Assembly (NCBI GenBank): GCA_963514095.1
Contig: OY741276.1
Location: forward strand, 10,821,266 to 10,885,265
Direction of reading: 5' to 3'
DNA length: 64,000 nt
DNA from: Eutrigla gurnardus
Taxonomy: Eukaryota > Chordata > Actinopteri > Perciformes > Triglidae
Below are positions 26,276 through 40,622 of the stretch, piece by piece (position 1 is the first letter of the stretch; every line of letters begins with the position of its first letter). The translations under genes and the position numbers were made by a program. Below the pieces are notes generated by a model. That model ran no database searches, was not told where the DNA came from, and worked only from the letters and a program-made list of their open reading frames with translations.

Positions 26276-27214
26276 GTAAGAGACGTAACAGTAAACACCA
26301 GTCGGACGCATCCTCGGCTGCACTTTATTTGTTGTTTAAAGGAGACGGTTCACATGCGCTGAGAAGCCATTTATATTCCGTACTGTTCATCTCAGTCACG
26401 TCATCTCCCGTTTTAAGATAAGAGATGCCCTTATACTTTTGAGTTATGGGGTGGAAAATGCATTCATATATGCGGCCACTTCAGGAGAGGCTGTGTTAGC
26501 GTTTAGTTGGCTGCTCCAAATTCATGTCAGCCAAATCAAATGTGGCCAGTCCCATACAGTTTGGCCCTCTTCCTGCTTGAAATATGTTTTTCTGCAAGTC
26601 AGACTATAGAGAATAGCCGATTAAATTGTGCATCTATCTTCCAGAATGAATGAAACGACACTTGCGTGCGGCTACCTCGCTCTGCCTCGGCGTGAACCAT
26701 CGGTTCACGTTGAAGTTAAGCAGGTCTGACAACGCGGCCTCACATGAGTCAACGGCAGACAGTGCAGATGCATCTGAACTGATTCCAGCTGTCCAACATG
26801 TTGCTAGAGCACACAGTGGAGGTTTTGTTGTGTGGCCACGGAGTAATTCATTTATTCATTCATTCCTCTACTTATCTTGTGCGCGAGGGCTATTAGGAAG
26901 CTGGGTAAAAAGGTCATTGATTCATCTCCTGTCAGCCGCTGAGCAGCTGTCTCTGCTGTGCTTCTGCAGAGCTGAGTGTCTTTGTTTGTTTGTATTTATT
27001 TTTAATGCAATGCTGCGATATGAGCCACATCAACCCATCGCAGCTCAGTCATATGAGGTGAGGCGTTTCTGTGAAGGCCACATAAGGATCGCTCGCACCC
27101 CCTTTGGTTTTGTTTGTGATCAAGCGTTGCATCATTTCAAGGGGAGGGCAAAACCAAAATGTCTAATGCTTTCATGCTGTAATTTAGAATATGTAAAATA
27201 GTCTCTCATTGTTG

Positions 27215-27218
<4 letters not shown>

Positions 27219-27308
<90 letters not shown>
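27219..27308 (+). repeat. (GT)n microsatellite, about 90 bp
   Basis: An uninterrupted GT tract 0.9 kb downstream of the exon ending at 26275. Confidence 0.97.
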
Positions 27309-27312
<4 letters not shown>

Positions 27313-29279
27313 GGAAACACATTTCATGTACGTGGGACAACATGTGTGAGCTTCACAGAGTGTACGACCCGCCTGTTTTTAGCTCCGTATGCGGTAGAGC
27401 GTTGCTCTTCAGAATATTGCCAATCATGGCTGTTTATCAAAATAAACAAACAATTAATTGACTGGCAATGTTTCCAATTCCCTTCTATTATTTTCGGGGG
27501 CAATGTCACACTCTTGGGAAGGCAGTTTTCAAACAGTTTACTCCCACCGCTCCCCCCACGGTTCAAGCGAAAAACAGACACGGAAATTATCAGGAGGGAA
27601 AACATAATTACAGAGGTATAATTGTTTTGTTTTTTATTTTCTGTGATTTATTTCTATTTTTCCATCCTGACATTCTGTGTTATGCAGATTAATTAAAGTA
27701 CAAAGAGCAGGTTTGGGCAGGGATTGTATTAGCGTCCCCGTGCCCTGATAAACATGGACAGTAATGCTTCTCTCGGCTTCATTATCTTTGGTGGCCCGGT
27801 CATGACAAGTCTGGCAACTTGATGATTAGATCTGGGCTTTTGTTTTTGACCAGTGCACATCCATTTGTTCAAACATAAAACAACAGATGACTGCATTTGA
27901 GCAGAACATAATCAGGTGATTCATTTGTAGATTACGGCTACATTTACAAAGGTTTACTCCATCATTACAGTTGAAAATCAACACTCCGTTAGCCCTGCTC
28001 GTAGAGACATCGGAGGTTGTTAAACGTTCGAGCCGTTAGTCGCAATCTCGGTCTGCAGCAACGAGCCCAGAGCGCTGTGATGGGACCTTTCCAAAATACC
28101 GAGGGGAAATGTTGTGGAACTAGTGTACAAGCGTGAGTGTTATTGAGACGACACAGGCTGCAGTAGCTACAGGAACGACATGGGCAGGATTTTGTCGTCA
28201 TCGGTAGATTGCTGTATGGATCTCATCCACTGAGGGATTTCTGAAACCGCGGTGCAGTGTAGACAGGGCACAAACAGCGAGGCTGATGGGAGGAATTATA
28301 TAAGAGGCAACATCTGCTTAGCATGCCTAACTCCTTTCACATGCCAGTACAGACACCACAAATCTCAGCTCCTGTATCACTATATTCTGCCAGACGTTTC
28401 TGATGTTTCTCATCTTGCCGTGACATGACAGAGGAAAAATATTGATTGCAGCCTCGGGCTTTTCTGTCCTTGTGTTAGAAGAACATATTCCAGATCAAAG
28501 TCAGTGTAAAGTCTGGGTTTTGATTCAGTCTCTCATAACATGATGTTGCTTTCTATTAGTTTTGATTCGTCTTAAGCTGTTTTTTTATAACTTTCTAGCA
28601 GATCTCAGACTGTTAATGTCTAATTGTTTTCAATCAAGCTGCACAAAGTGTTTTTTTGCCCTGCAAGGGTCCCTATGTTTTTACGCTATTCATAATATTA
28701 CATTTTACAACTCTCAAATATATATATATATCCCAAAACAGCAGCAAGTAAAACTTTTGATTGTTTAAATAAATGTGTTCGTGTGTGTAATGATTGTTTC
28801 TCAATTTGTTCTCGGGTCCCTTTTCCAACAGATATCATAATCTCAATGAGATAATTAATCTTGATATCGGGAAAATAAAAAATGTACTATAAAGAGAGCA
28901 CAAAATGTGAGATGATAAATAGTGAATGTGCGGTGTAATTGGAGAGGGAATCGGCATCTTCAGAGGAGTACTTAGCGTCTCAGCGAGTGTGTGTGTGTGT
29001 GTGCGTTCTGCATACTTGAGGAGTGTTTACTATCCGCAGGTCCCTGAAGGTAACAAGAGACATGAAAAATAATGTATTTGCTTTGACACTGAAAGAAGTG
29101 AAAGAAAGGAGGGCGACGTCTCTACAAAATAAACCTCATCGTTGTCAACCACTTTGTTTGGAAGAAGCCGTTGCCAGAGTGAAAGTGCATCACCACTCCG
29201 TGTCCCTGTGTGTGTTTGTGTATTTGTGTTTGGATCTGTGTATATTTGTTGGCACTGTAGAACAAATAATGTGCAGCGG

Positions 29280-29283
29280 TGTG

Positions 29284-29335
<52 letters not shown>
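29280..29335 (+). repeat. (GT)n microsatellite
   Basis: A GT tract with terminal GC variants. Confidence 0.94.
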
Positions 29336-32023
29336 GGAGTGCTGTGCTCTGATTGATGGAGACAGCCTGCAGATTTACCACAGTCAGAAAACAGTCGTGT
29401 AAAGGGCTAGTCCGCTAATTTAAACTGACAGCTACTGACAAGTTGTTTTGAAGTGCTGCTGAAGGGCCAAGATTGTGGGTATAGAGAGGAGAGAAAAAAA
29501 TAAGCCCTCTCTCCCAGGCATGTATTATTTCTGTCTGTGATTGTCCACGGGCATCGATGTGAACATTTAAAATAGAAGATTTAATCCATAGCAGATGGAC
29601 ATCTTGAGGGTGCTGCAGTCTAAGAAGATAAGCTGCGGGCCAGACATTTTATTGCACATATTGAACACAATTACGTCTTACATTTTCGATTGCAAGATAG
29701 ATGAGGTGCCTCCTCGTGTGTGATTACAGTCGGGGCCGCAGAGTGTCCATCTTGGACACCGTCTTCAGGGTAGGAACAAATTAAATGAACGTCGATGATA
29801 CATTTCAGCAGGAATAAACTATAACTATACACTCGAAATGAATTATATGCTCATTAGTATATCAGGGACATGCTCGGAGGGCGTTGGTTCCATGAGACAC
29901 TTGATTATAGTCACATAACATATTCATGTTTTATGACCTGGCTGCAGGCAAGTGTCCTTCAGTGGCCTATGGGCTGAGAGCCGAGCGCTTCTCAAAACAA
30001 AAGCAAATGGTACGCTGTATTTCTGTGGGTGCCATGGCAGCGCTGCACGCTCGAGGGGCCCAATGATGTACTCAACAGCGACAAATCATCGCTGCAACCA
30101 CGGACACATCACACCTCAGAGACCACGGGATAGATGGCTGTGGTGAGCATGCAGCAGAGGTCACTTCATTCTGTAGGAATGACGTTGGCCCACGGCTTGT
30201 AAGCATCCTGACCTGGACCGTATGAATGAAAACCGCGGCAACCATATCGCCCATCGGCTCTGGTTGCCTCAAATGAGATGTGGTTTTGGGCAGCTGTGAG
30301 GGACTGGGGCTTTTAGTCGGTTCAAGTTTATTTCTCATCTTGAAAGGAAACCAATGTTCTTCCACTTAAAGGGGATAGAAATATCAATATTCAAGATGTA
30401 AAAACTGGATCAGAGAGGGTTTGATAAAGGTTATTATTGTGCTGTTGAGTATGAGTTTGATGTAGACCCAGTTAATGTGTCCCTCTTATTGCTACAAAAG
30501 ACATATTAAAGTGTATGCATATGTATGTTATAACTACTATTTATTTTTCTCCCTTTCTGTCCTAATATCTTTTGGTTCACTCTTAAATCCAGTAATCCAC
30601 ACATCCCTTATTTATTATTCCCTCCACAGCCCGAGCACTTCCATGCATTTATTTCTTATCCTATCCAGATGGTAAAAGTGGAGTCCAACCACAGCGAGTG
30701 ATGTGTCACCATTATGAAAGTAGGCCTCTACTATAACTTGTTTTTTAGTAATACTAAAGGGGCTCTGGGTCCCAGTGAATACAAAGCAATACGACTCATA
30801 AAAAACAGTTTGTTTGCGATGCGTTCAGTATTCTGGCAAGCTTGTGTTCCAGCAGCACTCATGACTCTAAAATTGTCAACAATTGTTGTAAAAAAAAAAA
30901 CAACAACAAAAGTTGATGAACTGACTTGTGAAAGTTTGGTTATTGCAAACCTTCAAGTGAAATTTAATGATTCGTGGAGTGGAGTTTTTCTTTTGAAATG
31001 TATATGACAGAGATAAAGCAAATTGCATCATTGAAGGACACATAACTGGGTTTTAAAGCTGCCTCTGCCCATGTAAATCTTACATTTTAGTCTCAGCAGA
31101 AGGGTTGTAAACGGAGACTGCAGAGCCGGGGTACCTGCTCCAGCACTGTTGGCTCTCTCTCACAGTTGTCTTTGGCAATACAATACATGGAAGTTCTTAC
31201 AAAACAGTCCCTCTAATTACCCTCATAATTTGTCAGCGCGGAGTCTCTGAGGGAAAAATCTACACCATCAGATGACATAATTAGCAAGCAAAGTGAGGTT
31301 AGTAAGTCAAATGGAGCTTCAAACTAAATGAATTGATCAACCAACATGAAATATATTGTTCTGATAATTGTTGTTTCGTAAGCAGAAATGACAGCATTCT
31401 GTGATTTCACCTGTTTGACGGATAAAACGAGTATTTTTCAGTTTGACTTTTTAATAACCAAATGATTAATCAATGTAGCAAAAAAAAATAATCCGAAGAT
31501 TGTGAACTGTAGTGAATTTAGCTAAAGTTTCTTTTGGTTTTGAATCGTCAGTGAGAAAATTCACTTGCTGTTGTGCTCTTGGGGGCCCATTCAAGAAAGT
31601 CACATATTGACTTGTTTATTGGCTTTCCCCCCCCAGGTTTTATTCTTTCACTCTTTCTGTGTCTGTCTCTCTCTTTCTTATTGATTAATTTACTGCACTG
31701 ACCATTTCAGTTCATATAATAACTCCACATCCACATTTCCATGTTAATCCGATGGGAAAGCAGGAAAAAACAGACCTCAACAAGAGCAGAGGGGGAAAAG
31801 AGAGAGTAACTGTGTGCTGCCCGTCACTAAAGAGCATCAAAATGGTTTGAAATCGTTTCTAACATTTCAGATTTAAACTGAGACTGATTTATTTTTGAAA
31901 AGTCTGCTCCATATTTGTGAGGCTCTTTGTAACAGCTTAATACCATGAGCTACACCAATAATACAAATAAGGCTCCTGCGATAGAAGCCAAACGCTGTTT
32001 ATCTCTCTCTTCATCAATCACAT

Positions 32024-32024
<1 letters not shown>

Positions 32025-32060
<36 letters not shown>
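32025..32060 (+). repeat. (CA)n microsatellite
   Basis: A CA tract of about 36 bp. Confidence 0.95.
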
Positions 32061-32062
<2 letters not shown>

Positions 32063-32225
32063 TTCACATTAAGCTGGAAGCTCTGAAGCCCTCAATTTCC
32101 AATCCACGGAAATCACATTTGGGGAAAATAATGATTTTTTTCCAAGGGTGGTGTGCAAAGAAAGGACAACAACGTTGTACCACGTGACAAAAAAATAAAT
32201 AAATGAATGTCAAGTGTCAAGCTAA

Positions 32226-32410
<185 letters not shown>

Positions 32411-32541
32411 AAGCTCTCTCTCACTCAAACGCTGTCAATCTTCTACCAATTCATCATAGTATAAAACAGCCCACACACTTATTATATTCATTAAGTCTTT
32501 ATTAATCACAATTAATGTTGTGGATGTAGCTCTCTCTCTGT

Positions 32542-32561
32542 CCCCCCCCCCCCCCCCCCCC
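32542..32561 (+). repeat. (C)20 homopolymer
   Basis: A C run within CT-rich flanks. Confidence 0.9.
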
Positions 32562-33559
32562 GTTTCTCTCTCTCCGCCTCGCCCTCCCTCCCTCGATGTG
32601 TTAATGACGGTTAATGACTGTTTGACTTCTCTGTGTTGTTTGTCATAGTTCAGCTTGATAATCTGTTCCAGTTCACCCACACACTGAGACTTAATGGTGC
32701 TTAATTGAAAACTTTGTTGACAAAGTGTATGACATTGAACCCAGAGCGTGCTAATTGAAATAATTAATCTTTGCAAACTTTACTTAAGGGACCAAAGACT
32801 CATGGGTAAATGACCTCTGTGACCCCATTCCTTCAATATGGCGACGCACTGTTAAAAGGGCCACTGATGGTCTCCTGTTGGAACGCTGGCCTGGCTTGTT
32901 TCCACGTCCCTGCCACGTTTGTTTCCTGTGGTGAAGTTGGGATGGACCCAGTCGGTCCACGTATGCAGAACTGTTAGCCCATAATTTAGTTTAAGGTAGC
33001 TCTCGCTTTTTAGTTTCTTGTTTAACCAAAGCATAAATGCAATAATCTATTTGGCCCCGACAAGACTATGGGTTTTATATCTATTCATCAAGTGGCCCAG
33101 ATGTTGTACTGAGAGAGTCGACGTGTTTGAAATTATCATCTGTCAAATGAGTGTTAGACAGCTAAAATCCAAAAAGCCAAAGAAATTCAACCTTCTTTGT
33201 TATGATTTATTGCATTACAACTGTGACATATTACAGCTCTCTCTACTTCTAGCCATGATTGTGCTGTTCACACAGAGGTGCAGGACTTATATATTGCAGA
33301 TCCAAACAAGGCCACAGTGAGTAAAATGTGACAGAAGTCAAAATAAAATAAACGTCCCGAAACTACTTGGGAGTTTGGAGGGTTAATGTGGACGAAGGTT
33401 TTAGAAATTCAGCAAATATCCAACCGGCTTGTGCACACTGTAAATGCGAGATAGAGGCCGGCATGTTATCTCCGCCGCTAAAATGAGGCTGTGAAAAAAC
33501 CCTGCTCTACGAGGAGGAAGGTCACTGGAGAGACCTCTGTGGTTTACTTGCACCAAATA

Positions 33560-34180
33560 AATCCGATAAAAAGCAAAAAAAAAAAAAATCCAATATGCAC
33601 CACCAGCGCCGGAGTGATATTTCCTCCGTCTGAGACGACTCCAGCGGTCTGTGGTTGAATAAACCGACTTTTCCACCGTATTGATGTGTGGCTGTGGGTC
33701 AGTGTGCTTCTCAGCTTCTCTCGCCTTTTTTTCCCACTAAAACACATGGAGAGAATAATCAGGAGCAGGTGCACTCCGCCGGCCGGGTCGATGCTGGCGA
33801 GTCTATCTGCTCCCGACTGTCACATTCCCGCTAGCGCGAGTGCTGAAGTGATGTGGAAAAAGAAACGTAAGTAGCCGCAGCGCAGGTCAGTTCGTCGATG
33901 ATATCGTGCCTTTTTTTGGATCGATCGCGACAGGTTTTGGCTTGTTGCCCGAGGCGGGTCACGTAGCATAACGTAACATAACTTAGCATGATGCTAAGCC
34001 CCTGCGTTATTGATCCCCCCCCTTACAAGAATCTAGTCCAGTAGACCTTTTAGCTCGTGGTGACTCAGCATCTAAGGACGCTTCAGCAGGTTTGTTGGCC
34101 GACACGGGTGCTCGAGCTCGGCTCTGTAGTCGAAGGCCGGCCTCTCTAATCACTCTCCAGTCAGAGTAATAGAAGTACCT
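33560..34180. other. CpG-rich intronic block with donor-like site
   Basis: This stretch is unusually rich in CG dinucleotides for its surroundings, for example gcgccgg, ggccgggtcg, gctagcgcgag and atcgatcgcgac. An ATG at 33745-33747 opens a short frame (MERIIRSRCTPPAGSMLASL...) that ends in a good donor-like acgtaagt at 33866-33873. It could be an unmethylated island or internal promoter with a first exon, or part of a GC-rich repeat. No family is recognised. Confidence 0.35.
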
Positions 34181-35034
34181 GCAGATGCACAAGGTCTCAC
34201 CTTTTTTTTTTTTTTATGTACATATTCCACAAATAAATCACATCATCGAAGACCTGCTTGAACTCTGTGAGAGAAAGCGCTGGACTGTTCTGACCCCCCG
34301 CACTACAGTGTCTACTTGTTGTTTTGACTCGATAACGTGAACATTATTCTCCTTCGTGTTTTCCAGCGAGGCTAACGCCAGCGAGGCAGCCAGTTTTCTT
34401 CTCATTTAAGGAGCTGACAGCCAACTGCTGTCTCAGAGCAACAAACTCATTTTAGCATAACGCTTCTGTCTTTCATCCCCACTGTCGTCCCCCCCCCCCC
34501 TCTCCCCCGTCTGCTCATCTCATTTCATTTCTGTTCACTGATCTCATCATTTGTCTTTTTTTCCCCCTCCCCTTTCTTCCTGTCTCCCCTACTTTCTCAC
34601 CTTTGCTCGCCTGTCCTCCTTTGTGTGTATTTGTTGTCAACAATCCATCCAGGTTGAATGCACTGCCAGCTATCTCTCCACCTTTTCACCTCGCCGCAAC
34701 TTTCACGTTTCACTGTCTCCAACTCAAAATTGTGTTCCCCACAGTGGCGACAGGTGAAGGATATTCATATACAAGACGGCCGCAGTTAAATTGTCGTATG
34801 CTCTGCAAAATGCGCACTGCTCATCAACCCCTCTCACAGGAACTCACTGAACTAAGCTTCACCGAACTGTTTCACATAATGCTTGGTCATCTAACCCACA
34901 CAACTCTGCATTTGAACCGGCTGCAGTAAAACCTGCTACAGGGTAAAAGAGCAGCGTGGCACATAACCTGTATTTATAGGGCCTTATGGATGGGCCAGGG
35001 GAAGACTGCAGAATCAACACAATATATGGAGTTA

Positions 35035-35345
35035 CAGTGCATTTAAAGGGGCAATAAGTGAGATTTTTACTGCCCTGTAGAGAGAAAATAGCCATAATAT
35101 ATCTTGAGGGGGGCGTTTGATAGCCGAGTTCATCAATACCAGTGACTCACCGATCAGTTTGCCAGGTGCTGAGATAACTGGCTTTCAAAACTCACTTTGC
35201 AGCCGGGATGTTGGCCTCAACATCCGTTTGAGTTTGGAAAATACGTTCCCCGTTCCCCAGCAGTGGTGCAGCAGCACAGCGGGGAATCTCTTAACAGGCC
35301 ATTTTCACTCCAGTAGGGGTATAACATTAGAGGCTGCTCATTAAA
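35035..35345. repeat. possible MITE remnant
   Basis: The sequence tttaaaggggcaataagtga begins a roughly 300-bp segment ending near gaggctgctcattaaaacc. The opening resembles ends of abundant fish MITEs (ttaaaggggcaataagtgag), but no matching right terminal repeat is seen. Confidence 0.35.
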
Positions 35346-36338
35346 ACCGTTACTAATAGATGCTGCCGTCAAATGAAGTCCTTAAAGTCCACTTTCCAGG
35401 TAATACACGGAACACCTGTCCCTTGTTGTGGTTTGGGTTTTTTTTAACGCTTTTGTTTTGGAGGAAATTACATCGAAACCTTTAATAAGCCGAACACATA
35501 AAGAATAATTCAACAGCTACCCTGTTATTACTGTGGGATGCTCATTTCTATTTGAAACACTTTGACCTGGATGAAGTGTGAATTAGTATTTTTGTACATC
35601 TGCTCACACATGCTGGCTCTTCGATATTTGTGAGGATCCACACCGGGGGAAACAATAGACACCCGGCACACCATGCTGCTGGTGTTTGTAGTATAGGAGG
35701 CTACACCGGTCTCAACACACTTTAGCCTAAAAGCTCTACCTCGTGACCCGTGCTGTTTGTAGAACGTGCCCGGGGGCGACTCATTGGCTCCCTCTGAGCG
35801 AGCAAAGTGCTCGCGGGCACTGCGTTTACTACCCTCTCCCATCCTCTATAACCACTTAACCACCCAACCATCATAACCACAAGTCACACCGCAGCCTTTA
35901 GCCCAAGCAACACCTCCCTTTTAACTTAACATAAAGTCAATTCTACTCCTAACCAAAATCAAATTTGTCCAAAGAAAGAGAGAGACATGTCTGACACCCA
36001 CGTTTTTCATGTCTTTTACTCTGTCCCTGTCCCATCACCCCCTCCCTGTGTGTGATCAACACATGGATGTGTTTCATCACCTGAACCAATTCACAGAGTT
36101 CTCTCGTCTTTCACATTTTCCTTTTGGTTTTTTTTCAAGCCTTCATGTCCCTTGCTCCTTTATCCAAATCACTACGGCCTTCTTTTATATATTTTTTTTT
36201 CCTCCAGCTCGAGTACAACTAATAATGTGTGATCATCCCACCATCAAGGCTGCTGCCAAAGAGTTGCCATGGCAACATCTCGTCCACGCAGTAACGGCCA
36301 CTGCGGAGAGAACGAGGAGGCAGTGCGCACACAAGCAG

Positions 36339-36365
36339 ACACACACACACACACACACACAGGCA
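36339..36365 (+). repeat. (CA)n microsatellite
   Basis: A short CA tract. Confidence 0.9.
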
Positions 36366-38649
36366 CACAACAGTAACCCTGCCGCCGCCACACGGGCAAC
36401 CCTTGCTCATTTGCTTTAACAGCCAGTGGGAGTGTTAAAGTCATTATAGATCTCCCCAGTCAACGTCAACGATCTTTAAGCAAGGTGATAACTCATTACG
36501 CACACACAGTGTTCATGCAGCTCACAGAACACCAGCTGTTCCACAGACACACCCACAGACGCAGGAAGATGCACACACATCCGTAAACACTTACTATGTA
36601 ATAAGACACTGTTACAACGATACGTACAGTCACGCTGAAGGACAGAAAAAAGACGGCCATAACAGCCTGATACAGGCACACAAATCTCAATTGTTGTGTA
36701 ATTACATTTCACCTCTTTACTCCCCTCACACATGCAGCTGACAATGACATTGAAACCCCCTCCCATATGGTATGACAACGGTGCATTCAGTTGGATGTTA
36801 ACACACAGCTATACATAGCAATACCGGTGTTATATAATGCAGCACTTGACACTAATACCTCTACAGTAAGGCCTCAGACTGCAGTGATATATAGCAGGTG
36901 CTATTTTTAGTGATTAAAGTCATCTCTTTCCCGATACCCCAGGCAGCAGTGTGCTGACTGATGGCGCCTTGAGCAAAAAACACTTGTGCACCCTGAAGGA
37001 AGAAGAAAAAAAAACAACATCTGAGTGCACAATGTCTCAGTTCTATATTCTACATATTCACTGAAATTAAAGTGAAACACTATTTGGATATCCGAAAAGC
37101 ACACCGCTGTGGGGAAAATAAATGAGTTGTCAGATTTCTTCTTTATCATGAACTCCAACAAACTCAATGTAGTGGATCTTTCATGAGGACACACACACAC
37201 TTAAATTAGCTACTCCTAGCCCTCATTATGTCAGTCTGTCAAACAAACTGTGCATTGCAGAATTAAAGCGTGAGACTTCTATCTGTGCTGCGGCTTGTTT
37301 TCAGATATGTGTGTACACAGACAAATTACAGATCTAGACCGATGTGGGGACTGCAGCAAACCTTTGACTCCAAGCCATGTTTTTGTCAGGCAGCTCACGG
37401 TGGCCTTTCATCCTGCGTGTCAGCCGTGGGATAGAGATAAATGAAGAGCAGTGGTAACCACTTTTGTGTTTGAAATGAGCGTCACCACGCTTACTGTTTC
37501 CGGAATTGGAGGTATTCCTTGCACAGCAGCTACCGTGAGTTACCAGAGATCTCTTCGAGGCTCGTTAGTAACCAATTTACATGTGCAGATTGATTCTGAC
37601 CAAGTCCTTTATGGATATATTTAAGGGTTAGACCTGGAATTACTCAGGAAAGCTCATGTTCAATGTAGGGGTTATTATGTTTGGATTGCCATCATATTTT
37701 AGGCTCTGCAGGGTAAGATGCAAACATCTTCCACTTCACTTTCAGCTAGCGCCATCTGTCCAAATTCACTCCCGTAGTCTGTTTTTGTGAGTAAAAGCAC
37801 GGCAGCAGGCGTCACATCATTGAACCGGAATGGTCGTCGTTTCTCTCCCTCTTTCCTGAGTTAAATCTGTGATGTTTTTTTTGCCATTTCTGTTTGATAA
37901 AGAGAACTTACTCTCAATTAGATAAATATGAGGTAAATGTGACTGCATTTGTGAGTGCAGGTCAGGGTTTGATTCAAGGACCATTCATCAGGACGGCAGC
38001 TTTTGCATAACTCTGATAGGCCAATTAGGACAAAATGACAGATGATGAGCTCCGCGGGCAGACAGGGTCGTAATAGAAGGGAGTGACAAAGGCCTCCGTC
38101 CTGAATCTCTAATCTGTTCGGCTCTGTCCCAGTCACATCCTAATGATTCCTCTCATGAAAGTTTCCTTTTGAAATGTTTTTTTTTGTTTTGATCTTTGAT
38201 CGAGATGGGGAGTAAGCCTTTTAGTTGTTCTTTGTTGTTTTGTTTGGCATCCTTTTGATTGTCTAGTGGAGGGTAGGAGTCTTTGAATTAATACTTGAAA
38301 ATCAAAGCATGTCTCTAAAGGTGCTCAGTACAGAATCTAGAGCATTTCTAAGATCCAGGGAGCGCCTCCATGCATCTCTCACAATGGAGACGGCAGAGCC
38401 AGCGGCTAGAAGCTAACCATGCTAAAAGCACAACCGGTGCATACAGCGTGTCGACAGCGCTGCCGGAGGTAACAGCGTGAGCTAACATGTACGCAGGAGC
38501 GGCCCGGCTACATAAACCGAGCACAGAGGAGCTCAGATTACGACATGCTGAGAGGAAGACCGACATCATTCTGTACTCAGATAGACAGGCTCTGAATCCT
38601 GTATGTAGAACACAGCTAGCCAGCTCATATATAAAATCGCGGGGTTTTC

Positions 38650-38790
38650 GGGCACCCGGGTTGCTCAGCTGGTAGAGCGGACCCCTAAGGAAGGCCGAAT
38701 CCTTTGCAGCGGCCCTGTTGTTATTCGATCAGCAACCCTTTGCTGTGCTGTCTCCTCTCCGCCTCTTCATTTGGCTTAAATAATACATGC
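38650..38790 (+). repeat. tRNA-derived SINE remnant
   Basis: The sequence cacccgggttgctcagctgg followed by tagagcgg is a tRNA-type A box. The tract ggccctgttgttattcga marks the decayed B-box region. The tail caaccctttgctgtgctgtc matches the ccctttgctgcatgtc tail of a widespread fish tRNA-SINE. The B box is too degenerate for a working tRNA gene. Confidence 0.75.
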
Positions 38791-40554
38791 ATAAAAGTAT
38801 TAATTCAATAGTTTTTTAAAAGAAAATCCTATAGGATATTTGATAATTATATTCAGGTTTCATCATCTATTTCTCTCTCCGGGGAAAGAAATGTTAATTA
38901 GTTTTTACACTGTTTATTTGTTTTCCCTCAAAGGTCAACAGTAAACCCATTTTGTAGAATTTTTCCACAATGTAATTTATTGTCTACGCTGAAGTTGATG
39001 AAACGAGGAAAATGCCATCACATTTCCACTGCTGAAGTGCCCCACAAAAAACCTGTACGACATTTGTGACACGTCAACTCACGAGCAGCGATGGCAGACG
39101 GCGACTCCAAACATGAAGCATCCCTCTCTCAACAGTCAAACATGAAAAGACATCAACTCAGACAAAAAAAAAAACCTTCAGAAGTTGGCGGAATTCCAAG
39201 CAAGAAATGATGAAATCTTTCGACAAAACATTGCCTGGCATCTTTGAAAGGTGGGATCGCTCTTATTCCGTCTCATTAGCCTGTATGTAATCTGTCTTTC
39301 TCCCAAAGCCGTCTGTCAGAGTGCAGGCTTGTTTGCGTGTGTGAAGCGTCTTTTGTCAAAATGACAGATAAAAAGGTCAGTACTGTATGAAAGGCACAAC
39401 ACTTCCCCTCAGGAATAAAAAATCTTGTTTTAACTTTCATAAACAGTGGGTTTTTTTGTGTGATACTGTAATGAGTTAAGAACAATCTTGTAAGGATGCT
39501 GTTTAAATTTTGATTAAACACAGGTGCTGTTGAAAGACCTAATCATAGCCATGTTAACTTGCCTTCATGCAACATGAGCCACGTCTCTATTCATTTATTT
39601 GTATGTGCATTTGAAATATCGCATCCCAACAGCTGCATGGAATGGAAAAATTGTACATAGTTTTTTTTTTAATGGTGAGTGGGTTTTTTTACTACGGTGT
39701 ATTAGGGCCACCGTAGGGAGAAAGAAAAGAAAAAACAGAGTTGCAAGTTTATTACGATGCTAACAACCGGCATTTATGCTAGCTAACGTCCTATGAATGT
39801 ATGCATTTATTTTTCTAATGAATACATCACAATGTGTGACAAGGCCTCGTTAAGGTCCTTAGGGTGGTGAGTGTTAATGGTTATTGTTGGTTTTATTTAT
39901 ACGGGCCAAATTGTCATCTTATATTGATCGAGCGGTTGGGCTAAGATGTTAGCGGTAGCTTTCACTTGTCACAGCAACGGCAAACATCCGGTGTTAGCAG
40001 AACCAAGCATATTGGTTATATCGGCTATATTTATAATCTCTCAAATTAGCGACTTTATAAACTTGCAAATTTGTCACCAGCTGATGGAAAAGTGCATTTG
40101 TTTTTTGCAACATTTCAAAAGTTAGCTTAAATTTTGGTTGACATTAGCACTAATTTCCGAGTGCTGTGTTATACAGTGCAATGTATAACACAGTACTAAT
40201 ACTACTAGTAACATGTTGAGCGTTAAAGGGGAAGGGCCCGCTGCACTACTGAAACATCACAGATGCTGGATTGGTATTCAAAAAGGGATTTCTATACTCA
40301 TTACCTCTTCCTTACGCCAGTAGGAACCAGGGCATAAAACTGGGCCAGTGCTGCCACTATACTACTAGTGACGGAACACTATTGCGGATCAGTTTGATTT
40401 AATTTGTTTTGAGTCAATGTTATCAACACAAAGTCGTATCTAATCTTGGCACTAATCCACGCTTATCCGAGCCGAACAATCCCACATTCAAGCCGGCAGT
40501 TGGTGGACATGATTTTGTATTAGAATGACTTTTGGTGGATTTGCTGTTTGCATT

Positions 40555-40622
40555 TTCTTCTGTTTCTTCTTCTGTTTCTTCTTCTTCTTCTTCTTCTTCT
40601 TCTTCTTCTTCTTCTTCTTCTT
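40555..40622 (+). repeat. (TTC)n microsatellite
   Basis: An imperfect 5' part is followed by a long clean TTC array. Such GAA/TTC arrays can form triplexes. Confidence 0.95.

Noticed and set aside
26650..27201. 183-codon open frame after a grid2 exon
   Set aside because: It has no recognisable domain, no promoter or splice context, ordinary intronic composition, and no codon bias like that of the grid2 exons.
37743..37760. CTCF-like site (agctagcgccatctgtcc, reverse)
   Set aside because: Only the inner AGATGGCGCTA core fits; the CCA half is absent, so it is too weak to call.
38650..38725. tRNA gene
   Set aside because: The A box is good but the B box and acceptor pairing are decayed, and the tail matches a fish SINE, so it is a retroposon remnant.
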